A stretch of DNA of 64,000 nucleotides, taken from positions 62,001 to 126,000 of the forward strand of contig NZ_JAAOJA010000009.1 in the NCBI RefSeq assembly GCF_013184545.1, in the 5' to 3' direction. The translations under genes were made by a program, and so were the position numbers. The notes under the pieces are model-generated. The model saw only the letters and a list, made by a program, of their open reading frames with translations, searched no databases and was not told where the DNA came from. This document shows positions 51,591-60,271 of this stretch, piece by piece (within the stretch, counting starts at the first letter, position 1; each line of letters opens with the position of its first letter). This stretch comes from Pseudomonas tumuqii (GTDB lineage: Bacteria; Pseudomonadota; Gammaproteobacteria; Pseudomonadales; Pseudomonadaceae).

Positions 51591-52187
51591 ATGAATCTAT
51601 CCCTGTTTCCGCTCAATACCGTGTTGTTTCCGGGTTGCCTGCTCGATTTGCAGATTTTCGAGGCCCGCTACCTGGACATGGTCAGCCGCTGCATGAAGCA
51701 GGGCGAGGGCTTCGGCGTGGTATGCATCCTCGAAGGGCAGGAGGTCGGCGAGGCCGCCGGCCACTTCTCGGCGATTGGTTGCGAGGCGCGGATCTGCGAC
51801 TTTCAGCAGCGGCCCAACGGCTTGCTGGGGATTCGTGTCGAAGGTGGCCGTCGCTTCAGGGTTCGCCGCGCCCAGGTGTTGCCGGATCAACTGACCGTCG
51901 CCGAGGTCGACTGGCTGGAGGAGGCGGCGGAGCAACCTCTGGGACTTGAACATGCGGATCTCGTCGCGTTGCTCGAGGCCCTGGCCGAGCACCCGCTGGT
52001 CGCCGCCTTGGGCATGACCGACGCGGTCAGCGGTCAAGCGGCCCTGGCCAATCAGTTGGCCTACCTGTTGCCCTTGGCGCTCGAGCAGAAACTTCAGCTG
52101 CTCGAGATCGACACGCCGCAGGCGCGCCTGAGCCAACTGCAAACCTGGCTCGACCAACTGCAGGGCGAGAGTGGCGCCGCTCAATAG
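51591..52187 (+). CDS. LON peptidase substrate-binding-domain protein
   Basis: A 198-residue stand-alone N-terminal domain of Lon (LAN domain), without the AAA+ or peptidase parts. It has 'LSLFPLNTVLFPGCLLDLQI' and 'FEARYLDMVSRCMKQGEGFG', which are the family's beta-barrel signature, and 'LLPLALEQKLQLLEIDTPQA' near the end. Such proteins are widespread in proteobacteria; the function is not established. Its last seven bases overlap the convergent DedA-PAP2 gene. Confidence 0.92.
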   Translation: MNLSLFPLNTVLFPGCLLDLQIFEARYLDMVSRCMKQGEGFGVVCILEGQEVGEAAGHFSAIGCEARICDFQQRPNGLLGIRVEGGRRFRVRRAQVLPDQLTVAEVDWLEEAAEQPLGLEHADLVALLEALAEHPLVAALGMTDAVSGQAALANQLAYLLPLALEQKLQLLEIDTPQARLSQLQTWLDQLQGESGAAQ

Positions 52188-53497
52188 CGATAGAGCAGGA
52201 CGCCCTCCGACAGTTGCCAGGTGGCAATGGCGCCGAGCAGTCCCAGGCACGCCGGCAGGACCAACCACCACACCTTGGCGGGTATCGCCGGCAGTGGCGT
52301 GGGCCATTGCGTCAGGCTCAGGCTGAGCGCGCACAGGCCTCCTGCCAGCAGGGCGCCGGCGATGATATCGCTCGGCCAATGCACGCCCAGATACACCCGC
52401 GACAGGGCAATGGCCATGGCCGGCAGGCTGGCCAGCAGCAACCAGGCCAGGCGCAGGCGCGCCGGTTGGCCGCGGCCAGCGAGTACGCCGAGGACCAGAA
52501 AGAACGCGAACGCCGCCGAACTGTGGCCGCTGGGCAGGCTGAAGCTGTTCAAGGGTTCGAGCAATACCTCCGGGCGCTGGCGGGCCAGCAGGGCTTTCAG
52601 CGCGCCGTTGGCCAGGGCGGTCGCGAGCAGGGCGCCGCCGCTGAACAGCAGCGCCCGCCGCTGCCGAGCCAGCAGCAGCAGCAGGCAGAGCAGGGCGGCA
52701 ACGGCCAGTTGGCTGTGAAAATCGCCGAGGCGGGTGATCAGCACCATCAGGGTGTCGAGGCTGGCGCTGCGCTGTTCCTGCACCAGGGCGAGCAGGCCGC
52801 GGTCGAGCTGGTCGAGGCGTGGCCAGCCGATAAACACGCCGAACAGCAGCAGCAGGCTCAAGCCGGCGGTGATCCAGCTGGCGCGGCGGCGTTCGCCCAG
52901 GCTGTCATGCACGCTGAGCAGCAGCAAGGTGGTCAGGCCGGCGGCCAGTACCGCGGCTTGTGGCCAAAACCCCGCGGGCAGGGGCAGGCGCAACGCCGCG
53001 CCGGTGGCCCAGCCCGGCAACAGGTAGGCGACCGCCCAGCCGGCCGACGCGAGCAGGCTGACCAGTACAAAGCGCCCGAACGGCATGTTGAGCATGCCGG
53101 CAATCATCGGCAGCATCGGCCGCAGCGGGCCGATATAGCGGCCCACCAGCAGGCTGGCGATGCCATAGCGCTGGAAGTAGAACTCCGCCCCCGCCATCCA
53201 TTCCGGGTGGTGGCGCAATCCCGGCAGACGGCGGATGTCCTGGTGGAAGTAGCGACCGCTGGCGTAGGACAGCAGGTCGCCGAGCAGTCCGCCGCAGTAG
53301 GCCAGCGCCAGGGTTTCGCTGAGAGTCAGGGCACCGTTGCCGGCGAGTACGGCGACGGCGAACAGCAAAATGGTGCCGGGCACCAGGATCCCGGCAATCG
53401 CCAGGCACTCGAGGCAGGCGATCAGGAAGATCGCCAGGCCGAGCCACTCGGGGTTGGCCGTGAGCCAGAGGGTCAAGCTGTCGAGCCATTGGCTCAT
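52181..53497 (-). CDS. DedA-PAP2 fusion membrane protein
   Basis: A 438-residue polytopic membrane protein. The N-terminal part (about 10-200) is a DedA/SNARE-associated domain ('ECLAIAGILVPGTILLFAVA', 'YFQRYGIASLLVGRYIGPLR', with the characteristic amphipathic RYIGPLRP). The C-terminal part (about 240-400) is a PAP2 phosphatase: KALLARQRPEVL, LPSGHSSAAF and SRVYLGVHWPSDI give the three catalytic motifs. It probably handles a lipid diphosphate such as undecaprenyl or phosphatidylglycerol phosphate. It overlaps mpg by ATGA. Confidence 0.92.
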   Translation of the reverse strand: MSQWLDSLTLWLTANPEWLGLAIFLIACLECLAIAGILVPGTILLFAVAVLAGNGALTLSETLALAYCGGLLGDLLSYASGRYFHQDIRRLPGLRHHPEWMAGAEFYFQRYGIASLLVGRYIGPLRPMLPMIAGMLNMPFGRFVLVSLLASAGWAVAYLLPGWATGAALRLPLPAGFWPQAAVLAAGLTTLLLLSVHDSLGERRRASWITAGLSLLLLFGVFIGWPRLDQLDRGLLALVQEQRSASLDTLMVLITRLGDFHSQLAVAALLCLLLLLARQRRALLFSGGALLATALANGALKALLARQRPEVLLEPLNSFSLPSGHSSAAFAFFLVLGVLAGRGQPARLRLAWLLLASLPAMAIALSRVYLGVHWPSDIIAGALLAGGLCALSLSLTQWPTPLPAIPAKVWWLVLPACLGLLGAIATWQLSEGVLLYRY

Positions 53498-54210
53498 CGA
53501 TGGGCATCCTCGGTGGTGAGTAGGTAGAAGTCCCGACCTTCGACCTGTCCGCGGCGCAAAGGGTTGCGTGTGCAATGGCGGGCAAAGGCGGCGTCGACGA
53601 AGCGATAAGGCAGATGCTCGTCGCGCCCGGCGGGAATGCCCAGGCGCGAAGTCTGCACGATCTGCCGCGGACGCTCGCCGAGATCCTCGACGAACAGGCG
53701 CTGCGGGTCGAAACGCCGGGCATCCCAGTCCGGCACTTTCAGGCCCAGGGCCTTGCACAGCAAAGTTTGTCCGCCGCAGAGGCGCTCCGGCGGGCGTGGC
53801 CGGCCCTGGCTGTCCGGGTTGTTGCGCTGCATCAGCGCCAGGCTGGCGCTGGGCGAAACCGGGTCGAGCCAGGGATAGGCCGATTTGATCAGTACCGCAT
53901 TGCCCGGGCCCTGGGCGCTGAAGTTCAGCGAGTCGCCGCCGCGGGCGTAATACATGTAGATGTGCCCGCCGCCCTGGAACAGCGCCTTGCGTTTTTCCGT
54001 GTAGCCGAGCGAGGCGTGGCTGCCCTTTTCGTCCAGGTAGTAGGCTTCGGTCTCGATGATGCGGGCGCTCAGCCAGCGTTCGCCGCAGCGGTGGCGAATC
54101 ACCTTGCCGAGCAGTTCGCGGGCGAGCAGGCGCGCGTCGCGATCGAAGAAGCTGTCGGTCAGGGGGCGGGCATGGGCCCAGGGCAGGCTTGGGGCGGGTT
54201 CGTCAGGCAT
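53494..54210 (-). CDS. mpg: DNA-3-methyladenine glycosylase (AAG type)
   Basis: Excises alkylated purines during base excision repair. The 238-residue protein has 'DARLLARELLGKVIRHR', the catalytic-region 'ARIIETEAYYLDEKGSHASL' and 'TEKRKALFQGGGHIYMYYA', typical of the AAG/MPG family. It overlaps the DedA-PAP2 gene. In P. aeruginosa an orthologue lies near proA, as I recall, and here proA begins 192 bp away on the other strand. Confidence 0.95.
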   Translation of the reverse strand: MPDEPAPSLPWAHARPLTDSFFDRDARLLARELLGKVIRHRCGERWLSARIIETEAYYLDEKGSHASLGYTEKRKALFQGGGHIYMYYARGGDSLNFSAQGPGNAVLIKSAYPWLDPVSPSASLALMQRNNPDSQGRPRPPERLCGGQTLLCKALGLKVPDWDARRFDPQRLFVEDLGERPRQIVQTSRLGIPAGRDEHLPYRFVDAAFARHCTRNPLRRGQVEGRDFYLLTTEDAHR

Positions 54211-54362
54211 GTGAGTTCACTGGTTGCAGGCAGGCCTCAGGTTGCTCGCGATGATAGCAACAAGAGCCATATCGATGTCCGGGCCTGCCTTGGCCGGCAG
54301 ATCATTGCTACTGCTTGTCCACTATCCGCCAGGCGCCGCTGTGCGTGGGGCGGTGGCGCCGC

Positions 54363-54368
54363 TATAAT
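54363..54368 (+). promoter_or_regulatory. Candidate -10 element upstream of proA
   Basis: A perfect TATAAT lies 35 bp before the proA ATG. The expected -35 region is GC-rich and poor. Confidence 0.4.
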
Positions 54369-54402
54369 CAGCCGCTTTAGTTATTGCCAGGCTACCGAGA
54401 CC

Positions 54403-55671
54403 ATGACCGAGTCCGTACTCGACTATATGACCCGCCTGGGCCGTGCGGCCCGCGCCGCCTCACGCGTGGTCGCCAGCGCCAGCACCGCGCAGAAGAACCG
54501 TGCCCTGCTGGCCACCGCCGAGGCCCTGGACGCCGCGCGCGGCGAACTGGCCAGCGCCAACGAGCTGGACCTGGCCGCCGGCCGCGCCAATGGCCTGGAG
54601 CCGGCGCTGCTGGACCGTCTGGCGCTGACCCCGGCGCGCATCGACGGCATGATCGAGGGCCTGCGCCAGGTCGCCAGTCTGGCCGATCCGGTCGGCGCGA
54701 TCCGCGACATGAGCTACCGTCCGTCGGGTATTCAGGTCGGCAAGATGCGCGTACCGCTCGGCGTGATCGGCATCATCTACGAGTCGCGGCCCAACGTGAC
54801 CATCGACGCCGCCAGCCTGTGCCTGAAATCCGGCAACGCCACCATCCTGCGTGGCGGCTCGGAAGCCATTCATTCCAACCGTGCGATTGCCGCCTGCATC
54901 CAGCTCGGCCTGGCCGCGGCCGAGCTGCCGGCCGCCGCGGTGCAGGTGGTGGAAACCACCGACCGTGCCGCCGTCGGTGCGCTGATTACGATGCCCGAAT
55001 TCGTCGATGTGATAGTGCCGCGTGGCGGCAAGAGCCTGATCGAGCGGGTCAGTCGCGACGCCCGGGTGCCGGTGATCAAGCACCTGGACGGCATCTGTCA
55101 TGTGTATGTCGACGCCCTGGCCGAGATGCCCAAGGCTCAGGCCATCGCCTTCAACGCCAAGACCTACCGCTATGGCATCTGCGGCGCGATGGAAACCCTG
55201 TTGGTCGATCAGGCCGTGGCGGCGGCATTTCTGCCGGCCATGGAGCAGATGTTCGTCGAGAAGGGCGTCGAGTTGCGCGGCTGCCAACGCACCTGCGCGC
55301 TGATCCAGGCCAAGCCCGCGACGGAGGAGGACTGGAGCACCGAATACCTGGCGCCGATCCTGTCGATTCGCGTGGTCGACGGTCTGGAGCAGGCCATCGA
55401 GCACATCAACCGCTATGGTTCGCACCACACCGACGCCATCGTCACCGAGCACCAGGGCCGTGCCCGGCGTTTTCTCGCCGAGGTCGACTCCAGCTCGGTG
55501 ATGCTCAATGCGCCAACCTGCTTCGCCGACGGCTTCGAGTACGGCCTGGGCGCGGAGATCGGCATTTCCACCGACAAGCTGCACGCCCGCGGCCCGGTGG
55601 GTCTGGAAGGCCTGACCTGCGAGAAGTATGTGGTGATCGGCGACGGTCAGCTGCGCGGGCAGAATGCCTAA
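54403..55671 (+). CDS. proA: Glutamate-5-semialdehyde dehydrogenase
   Basis: Reduces gamma-glutamyl phosphate to the semialdehyde in proline synthesis. The 422-residue protein starts MTESVLDYMTRLGRAARAAS and has 'PLGVIGIIYESRPNVTIDAA', 'LCLKSGNATILRGGSEAIHS' and the catalytic cysteine in 'YRYGICGAMETLLV'. ATG 54403 is the standard start; the frame stays open far upstream but that is not coding. It overlaps nadD by eight bases, and begins the long envelope operon. Confidence 0.98.
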   Translation: MTESVLDYMTRLGRAARAASRVVASASTAQKNRALLATAEALDAARGELASANELDLAAGRANGLEPALLDRLALTPARIDGMIEGLRQVASLADPVGAIRDMSYRPSGIQVGKMRVPLGVIGIIYESRPNVTIDAASLCLKSGNATILRGGSEAIHSNRAIAACIQLGLAAAELPAAAVQVVETTDRAAVGALITMPEFVDVIVPRGGKSLIERVSRDARVPVIKHLDGICHVYVDALAEMPKAQAIAFNAKTYRYGICGAMETLLVDQAVAAAFLPAMEQMFVEKGVELRGCQRTCALIQAKPATEEDWSTEYLAPILSIRVVDGLEQAIEHINRYGSHHTDAIVTEHQGRARRFLAEVDSSSVMLNAPTCFADGFEYGLGAEIGISTDKLHARGPVGLEGLTCEKYVVIGDGQLRGQNA

Positions 55672-56308
55672 ACGCATCGGCATATTCGGCGGCACCTTCG
55701 ATCCGGTGCATATCGGCCACCTGCGCAGTGCGCTGGAAGTGGCGGAGTTCATGGCCCTCGACCAGTTGCGCCTGATCCCCAGTGCGCGACCGCCGCACCG
55801 CGAGGCGCCGCAGGTTGCGGCGCAGGATCGCCTGGCCATGGTCGAACTGGCGGTGGCCGGCGTGTCGCCGCTGTGTGTCGACGACCGCGAGCTCAAACGC
55901 GACAAGCCGTCCTACAGCATCGACACCCTGGAGTCGTTGCGCAGCGAATTGGCGGCCGACGACCAGTTGTTCCTGATTCTTGGCTGGGATGCCTTCTGCG
56001 GGCTACCCACCTGGCATCGTTGGAACGAGTTGCTGGAGCACTGCCATATCCTGGTGCTGCAGCGCCCGGATGCCGACAGCGAAGCGCCGGAAACCTTGCG
56101 CAACCTGCTGGCGGCCCGCAGCATCAGCGACCCGTTGACCCTGGAGGGGCCCGGCGGACAGATTTCCTTTATCTGGCAGACGCCCCTGGCGGTGTCCGCC
56201 ACGCAGATCCGCACGCTCTTGGCGAGCGGCAAATCGGTGCGTTTTCTGCTGCCCGATGCGGTACTCACCTATATCCATGCGCACGGGCTCTACCGTGCGT
56301 CGAACTGA
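55664..56308 (+). CDS. nadD: Nicotinate-nucleotide adenylyltransferase
   Basis: Adds AMP to nicotinate mononucleotide in NAD synthesis. The 214 residues include the nucleotidyltransferase loop 'IGIFGGTFDPVHIGHL' and 'TPLAVSATQIRTLLASGKS' (ISTTxxR-type motif, here SATQIR). Upstream overlap with proA by eight bases and a 22 bp gap to rsfS indicate one operon. Confidence 0.97.
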   Translation: MPKRIGIFGGTFDPVHIGHLRSALEVAEFMALDQLRLIPSARPPHREAPQVAAQDRLAMVELAVAGVSPLCVDDRELKRDKPSYSIDTLESLRSELAADDQLFLILGWDAFCGLPTWHRWNELLEHCHILVLQRPDADSEAPETLRNLLAARSISDPLTLEGPGGQISFIWQTPLAVSATQIRTLLASGKSVRFLLPDAVLTYIHAHGLYRASN

Positions 56309-56330
56309 ACACAAGGCAAACGAGTTACTT

Positions 56331-56711
56331 ATGAAGAAGCAAAAAATGCTCAGCGCAGACCTGGTCAAACTGGCCATCGCTGCCCTGGAAGACATCAAGG
56401 CGCAAGACATCACCACCATCGACGTGCGCGACAAGACCAGCATCACCGACTACATGGTGATCGCCAGCGGCACCTCCAGCCGTCACGTCAAGTCGCTGGT
56501 CGACAACGTGCTGGAGAAGGTCAAGGAGCACGGCGTGCGACCGCTCGGCAGCGAAGGCCTGGACTCTGGCGAGTGGGCACTGCTCGACCTGGGCGACATC
56601 GTCGTCCACGTGATGCTGCCCACTGCCCGTCAGTTCTACGACCTTGAGCGTCTCTGGCAGGGTGCCGAGCAGAGCCGTGCGCAGTTCAGCTCCGAACCGG
56701 AACAAGAGTAA
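56331..56711 (+). CDS. rsfS: Ribosomal silencing factor RsfS
   Basis: RsfS binds L14 of the large subunit and blocks subunit joining in starved cells. The 126-residue protein has the family core 'AALEDIKAQDITTIDVRDKT', 'SITDYMVIASGTSSRHVKSL' and 'EWALLDLGDIVVHVMLPTAR'. The start MKKQKMLSADL fits the family. It lies between nadD and rlmH, the usual order. Confidence 0.97.
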   Translation: MKKQKMLSADLVKLAIAALEDIKAQDITTIDVRDKTSITDYMVIASGTSSRHVKSLVDNVLEKVKEHGVRPLGSEGLDSGEWALLDLGDIVVHVMLPTARQFYDLERLWQGAEQSRAQFSSEPEQE

Positions 56712-56723
56712 GGGCTTCGCTCC

Positions 56724-57191
56724 GTGCGGATCAAACTGATTGCCGTCGGCTCGCGCATGCCGCGCTGGGTGGAAGAAGGCTGGCAGGAATACGCCAAGCG
56801 CATGCCGGCGGAGCTTGCCCTGGAGCTGGTCGAGATTCCGTTGACCACCCGCGGCAAGAACGCCGATGTGGCGCGGATGATTCGCCAGGAAGGCGAAGCC
56901 ATGCTGGCCAAGGTGCAGCCGGGGGAACGCATCGTCACCCTGGAAGTCGAAGGGCGGCCGTGGAGTACCGAGCAGTTGGCCGTCGAACTGGACAAGTGGC
57001 GCCTGGATGCGCGCACCGTCAACCTCATGGTCGGCGGTCCCGAAGGCTTGGCGCCGGAAGTCCAGGCGCGCAGTGAACAGCGCTGGTCGCTGTCGCCGTT
57101 GACCCTGCCGCACCCGCTGGTCCGGATCGTGCTCGGCGAGCAGCTGTATCGGGCCTGGACGGTGTTGTCCGGCCATCCGTACCACAAATGA
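56724..57191 (+). CDS. rlmH: 23S rRNA pseudouridine(1915)-N3-methyltransferase
   Basis: RlmH methylates pseudouridine 1915 of 23S rRNA, in the knotted SPOUT fold. The 155 residues read 'MRIKLIAVGSRMPRWVEEGW', 'GKNADVARMIRQEGEAMLA' and 'VGGPEGLAPEVQARSEQRWS' with the SAM-binding knot near the C-terminus. It uses a GTG start. It follows rsfS after 12 bp. Confidence 0.98.
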   Translation: MRIKLIAVGSRMPRWVEEGWQEYAKRMPAELALELVEIPLTTRGKNADVARMIRQEGEAMLAKVQPGERIVTLEVEGRPWSTEQLAVELDKWRLDARTVNLMVGGPEGLAPEVQARSEQRWSLSPLTLPHPLVRIVLGEQLYRAWTVLSGHPYHK

Positions 57192-57230
57192 ATGCCCACC
57201 CGATTTTCCACCACTAATCAGCAGTCATAG

Positions 57231-59120
57231 ATGCCGCAGCCGATTCGCCTCAAGGACCACGAAAAAGACGCGCGCCTGATTCGCCGGCGTGCCGTGGTCG
57301 GTGCCCTGGTGTTTCTGCTGCTGACCGCGGCCCTGGTCGCTCGCATGTATTACCTGCAGGTGGTGCAGTACGAGTACCACTCGACCCTTTCGGAAAACAA
57401 CCGGGTGCACGTGCAGCCGCTGCCGCCGACGCGTGGGCTGATCTTCGACCGCAACGGGGTGCTGGTCGCCGACAACCGGCCGAGTTTCAGCCTGACCCTG
57501 ACCCGTGAACGGGCGGGCGACTGGGCGCAGGTGCTGGATGTGATCGTCGAGGTGCTAGCGCTGAGCAGCGATGAGCGCGCGCTGTTCGAGAAACGCGTGC
57601 GCCAGGGGCGGCGGCCGTTCGAACCGGTGCCGGTGTTGTTCGAGTTGAGCGAAGAGCAGATCGCCATCATCGCGGTCAATCAGTTCCGCCTGCCCGGGGT
57701 CGAGGTGGTGGCGCAACTGGTGCGGCATTATCCCCAGCGCGAACACTTCGCCCATTCGGTGGGCTATGTCGGGCGGATCAACGAGAAAGAGCTGAAGGAA
57801 CTCGACCCGGTGGCGTACAGCGGTACCCACCATATCGGCAAAACCGGCGTCGAGCGCTTCTACGAAGAGCAGTTGCACGGCGAGGTCGGCTACGAAGAGG
57901 TCGAGACCAACGCCCGCGGCCGGGTGCTGCGGGTGCTCAAACGTGTCGATCCGCTGCCGGGCAAGGATGTCATGCTGACCATCGATGTGCGCCTGCAGGA
58001 AGCCGCCGAGGCTGCGCTGGGTGGGCGCCGCGGCGCCATAGTGGCGATCCAGCCAAGCACCGGCGAAGTGCTGGCGATGGTCAGTCAGCCGAGTTTCGAC
58101 CCCAATCCGTTCGTCACCGGCATCAGCTTCAAGGCCTATGCCGAACTGCGTGACTCGATCGACCAGCCGCTGTTCAACCGCGTCCTGCGGGGCCTCTATC
58201 CGCCGGGCTCGACCATCAAGCCGATGATGGCCGTAGCCGCCCTGGATGCCGGGGTGATCACCCCCACTTCGCGGGTGTTCGATCCGGGCTTCTATCAGCT
58301 GCCCAATCACAGCCACAAGTATCGCAACTGGAATCGCAGCGGCGACGGCTGGGTGAGTCTGGAGATGGCGATCATGCGTTCCAATGACACCTACTTTTAC
58401 GACTTGGCGCACAAGATGGGTATCGACCGCATGCACGACTACATGACCCGCTTCGGCCTGGGTCAGCGGGTGTCGCTGGACATGTTCGAGGAAACTGCCG
58501 GGCTGATGCCGTCGCGTGACTGGAAACGGGCGCGCTACCGGCAGACCTGGTACCCGGGAGAAACCCTGATTCTCGGCATCGGCCAGGGCTATATGCAGAC
58601 CACGCCGCTGCAGTTGGCCCAGGCCACTGCGCTGATGGCCACCCGCGGCAAGTGGATTCGTCCGCACCTGGCCAAGACCATCGAGGGCTTGCCGCCGGTC
58701 GACAGCGAGCCGCTGCCGGATATCCAGTTGCGTGACCTGAAAAGCTGGGATTCGGCGCGTTTCGGCATGGAGCAGGTGATGCACGGCCCGCGCGGTACGG
58801 CGCGCAAGGTCGGCGACAGTGCGGTCTATCGGATTGCCGGCAAGAGCGGTACGGCGCAGGTGGTGGCGATCAGGCAGGGCGAAAAATACGATCGCAACAA
58901 GGTCCAGGAACGCCACCGTGACCACGCGCTGTTCATCGCGTTCGCCCCGGCGGACAATCCGCAGATCGCCGTGGCGGTGATGGTGGAAAATGGCGAGTCC
59001 GGCTCGGGTGTGGCCGCGCCGGTGGTCAAGCAGGTGATGGATGCCTGGCTGCTCGATGACAGCGGCCAGCTCAAGGCCGAGTACGCCACGCCCGTGAGTG
59101 CAGAGGTCGGCCAGCGATGA
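57231..59120 (+). CDS. mrdA: Penicillin-binding protein 2
   Basis: The essential elongation transpeptidase, working with RodA to crosslink side-wall peptidoglycan. The 629-residue protein has a short cytoplasmic N-terminus, one membrane segment (about 22-42), a pedestal domain, and a transpeptidase with S327 in 'PPGSTIKPMM', SND in 'RSNDTYFYDL' and KSG in 'IAGKSGTAQVVAI'. The length matches the Pseudomonas protein. It overlaps rodA by ATGA. Confidence 0.98.
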   Translation: MPQPIRLKDHEKDARLIRRRAVVGALVFLLLTAALVARMYYLQVVQYEYHSTLSENNRVHVQPLPPTRGLIFDRNGVLVADNRPSFSLTLTRERAGDWAQVLDVIVEVLALSSDERALFEKRVRQGRRPFEPVPVLFELSEEQIAIIAVNQFRLPGVEVVAQLVRHYPQREHFAHSVGYVGRINEKELKELDPVAYSGTHHIGKTGVERFYEEQLHGEVGYEEVETNARGRVLRVLKRVDPLPGKDVMLTIDVRLQEAAEAALGGRRGAIVAIQPSTGEVLAMVSQPSFDPNPFVTGISFKAYAELRDSIDQPLFNRVLRGLYPPGSTIKPMMAVAALDAGVITPTSRVFDPGFYQLPNHSHKYRNWNRSGDGWVSLEMAIMRSNDTYFYDLAHKMGIDRMHDYMTRFGLGQRVSLDMFEETAGLMPSRDWKRARYRQTWYPGETLILGIGQGYMQTTPLQLAQATALMATRGKWIRPHLAKTIEGLPPVDSEPLPDIQLRDLKSWDSARFGMEQVMHGPRGTARKVGDSAVYRIAGKSGTAQVVAIRQGEKYDRNKVQERHRDHALFIAFAPADNPQIAVAVMVENGESGSGVAAPVVKQVMDAWLLDDSGQLKAEYATPVSAEVGQR

Positions 59121-60262
59121 ACAGTAACTTCGACCGCGTGCTGTCCAGCGAGGACGTGTTGCGCCGCCGTGCCAGTCTGCTACAGCGCGTGCATATCGAC
59201 GGCATTCTGCTGCTGCTGCTGCTGATCCTGGCGGTCGGCAGCCTGTTCATTCTGTATTCGGCCAGCGGCAAGAACGTCGACTTGTTGATCAAGCAGGCCA
59301 GCTCCTTCGGCATTGGTCTGGCGGGCATGTTTATCATCGCCCAGTTCGAGCCGCGCTTCATGGCGCGCTGGGTGCCTCTGGCTTATGTGGCGGGCGTCAG
59401 CCTGCTGGTGGTGGTGGATGTCATGGGGCACAACGCCATGGGCGCCACCCGCTGGATCAATATCCCCGGGGTGATTCGCTTCCAGCCCTCGGAGTTCATG
59501 AAGATCATCATGCCGGCGACCATCGCCTGGTACCTGGCCAAGCGCAGCTTGCCGCCGAGTTTGAAACACGTGGCGATCAGCCTGTCGCTGATTCTGCTGC
59601 CGTTCGTGCTGATCCTGCTGCAGCCGGATCTGGGCACTTCATTGTTGGTGATCACCTCGGGCGCCTTTGTGTTGTTCATCGCCGGGTTGCAGTGGCGCTG
59701 GATTCTCGGCGCGGTGGCGGCGCTGGTGCCGGTCGCCGTGGCCATGTGGTTCTTCGTTCTGCGCGAGTACCAGAAACAGCGGGTGCTGACCTTCCTCAAT
59801 CCCGAGAGCGATCCGCTGGGCAGCGGCTGGAACATCATCCAGTCGAAGGCGGCGATCGGCTCCGGCGGGGTCTTCGGCAAGGGCTGGCTGCTCGGCACCC
59901 AGTCGCACCTGGACTTCTTGCCGGAAAGCCACACCGATTTCATCATCGCCGTGCTCGCCGAGGAGTTCGGCCTGGTCGGCGTTTGTTTGTTACTGCTGGT
60001 TTACCTGTTGTTGATCGCGCGCGGTTTGGTGATTACCGTGCAAGCGCAGACGCTGTTCGGTAAGCTTCTGGCCGGGGCGCTGACCATGACGTTCTTCGTT
60101 TATGTGTTCGTCAATATCGGTATGGTCAGCGGTTTGCTGCCGGTGGTGGGGGTGCCGTTGCCGTTCATCAGCTATGGCGGTACCTCGCTGATTACCCTGC
60201 TGGCAGGGTTTGGCATTCTGATGTCGGTCCACACGCACCGTAAGTGGATTGCACAGGCTTAA
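59117..60262 (+). CDS. rodA: Rod shape-determining SEDS glycosyltransferase RodA
   Basis: RodA polymerises lipid II for side-wall synthesis. The 381-residue protein has about ten membrane segments, with SEDS signatures 'GHNAMGATRWINIPGVIRFQ', 'QPDLGTSLLVITSGAFVLF', and 'SHTDFIIAVLAEEFGLVGV'. 'VVGVPLPFISYGGTSLITLL' near the end is diagnostic. It is coupled to mrdA upstream and followed 9 bp later by mltB. Confidence 0.98.
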   Translation: MNSNFDRVLSSEDVLRRRASLLQRVHIDGILLLLLLILAVGSLFILYSASGKNVDLLIKQASSFGIGLAGMFIIAQFEPRFMARWVPLAYVAGVSLLVVVDVMGHNAMGATRWINIPGVIRFQPSEFMKIIMPATIAWYLAKRSLPPSLKHVAISLSLILLPFVLILLQPDLGTSLLVITSGAFVLFIAGLQWRWILGAVAALVPVAVAMWFFVLREYQKQRVLTFLNPESDPLGSGWNIIQSKAAIGSGGVFGKGWLLGTQSHLDFLPESHTDFIIAVLAEEFGLVGVCLLLLVYLLLIARGLVITVQAQTLFGKLLAGALTMTFFVYVFVNIGMVSGLLPVVGVPLPFISYGGTSLITLLAGFGILMSVHTHRKWIAQA

Positions 60263-60271
60263 ATTGGGGTT

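Noticed and set aside
53575..54402. N-terminal extension of ProA over mpg
   Set aside because: The extension is antisense to the motif-complete Mpg gene, and ProA has its canonical start with a TATAAT before it.
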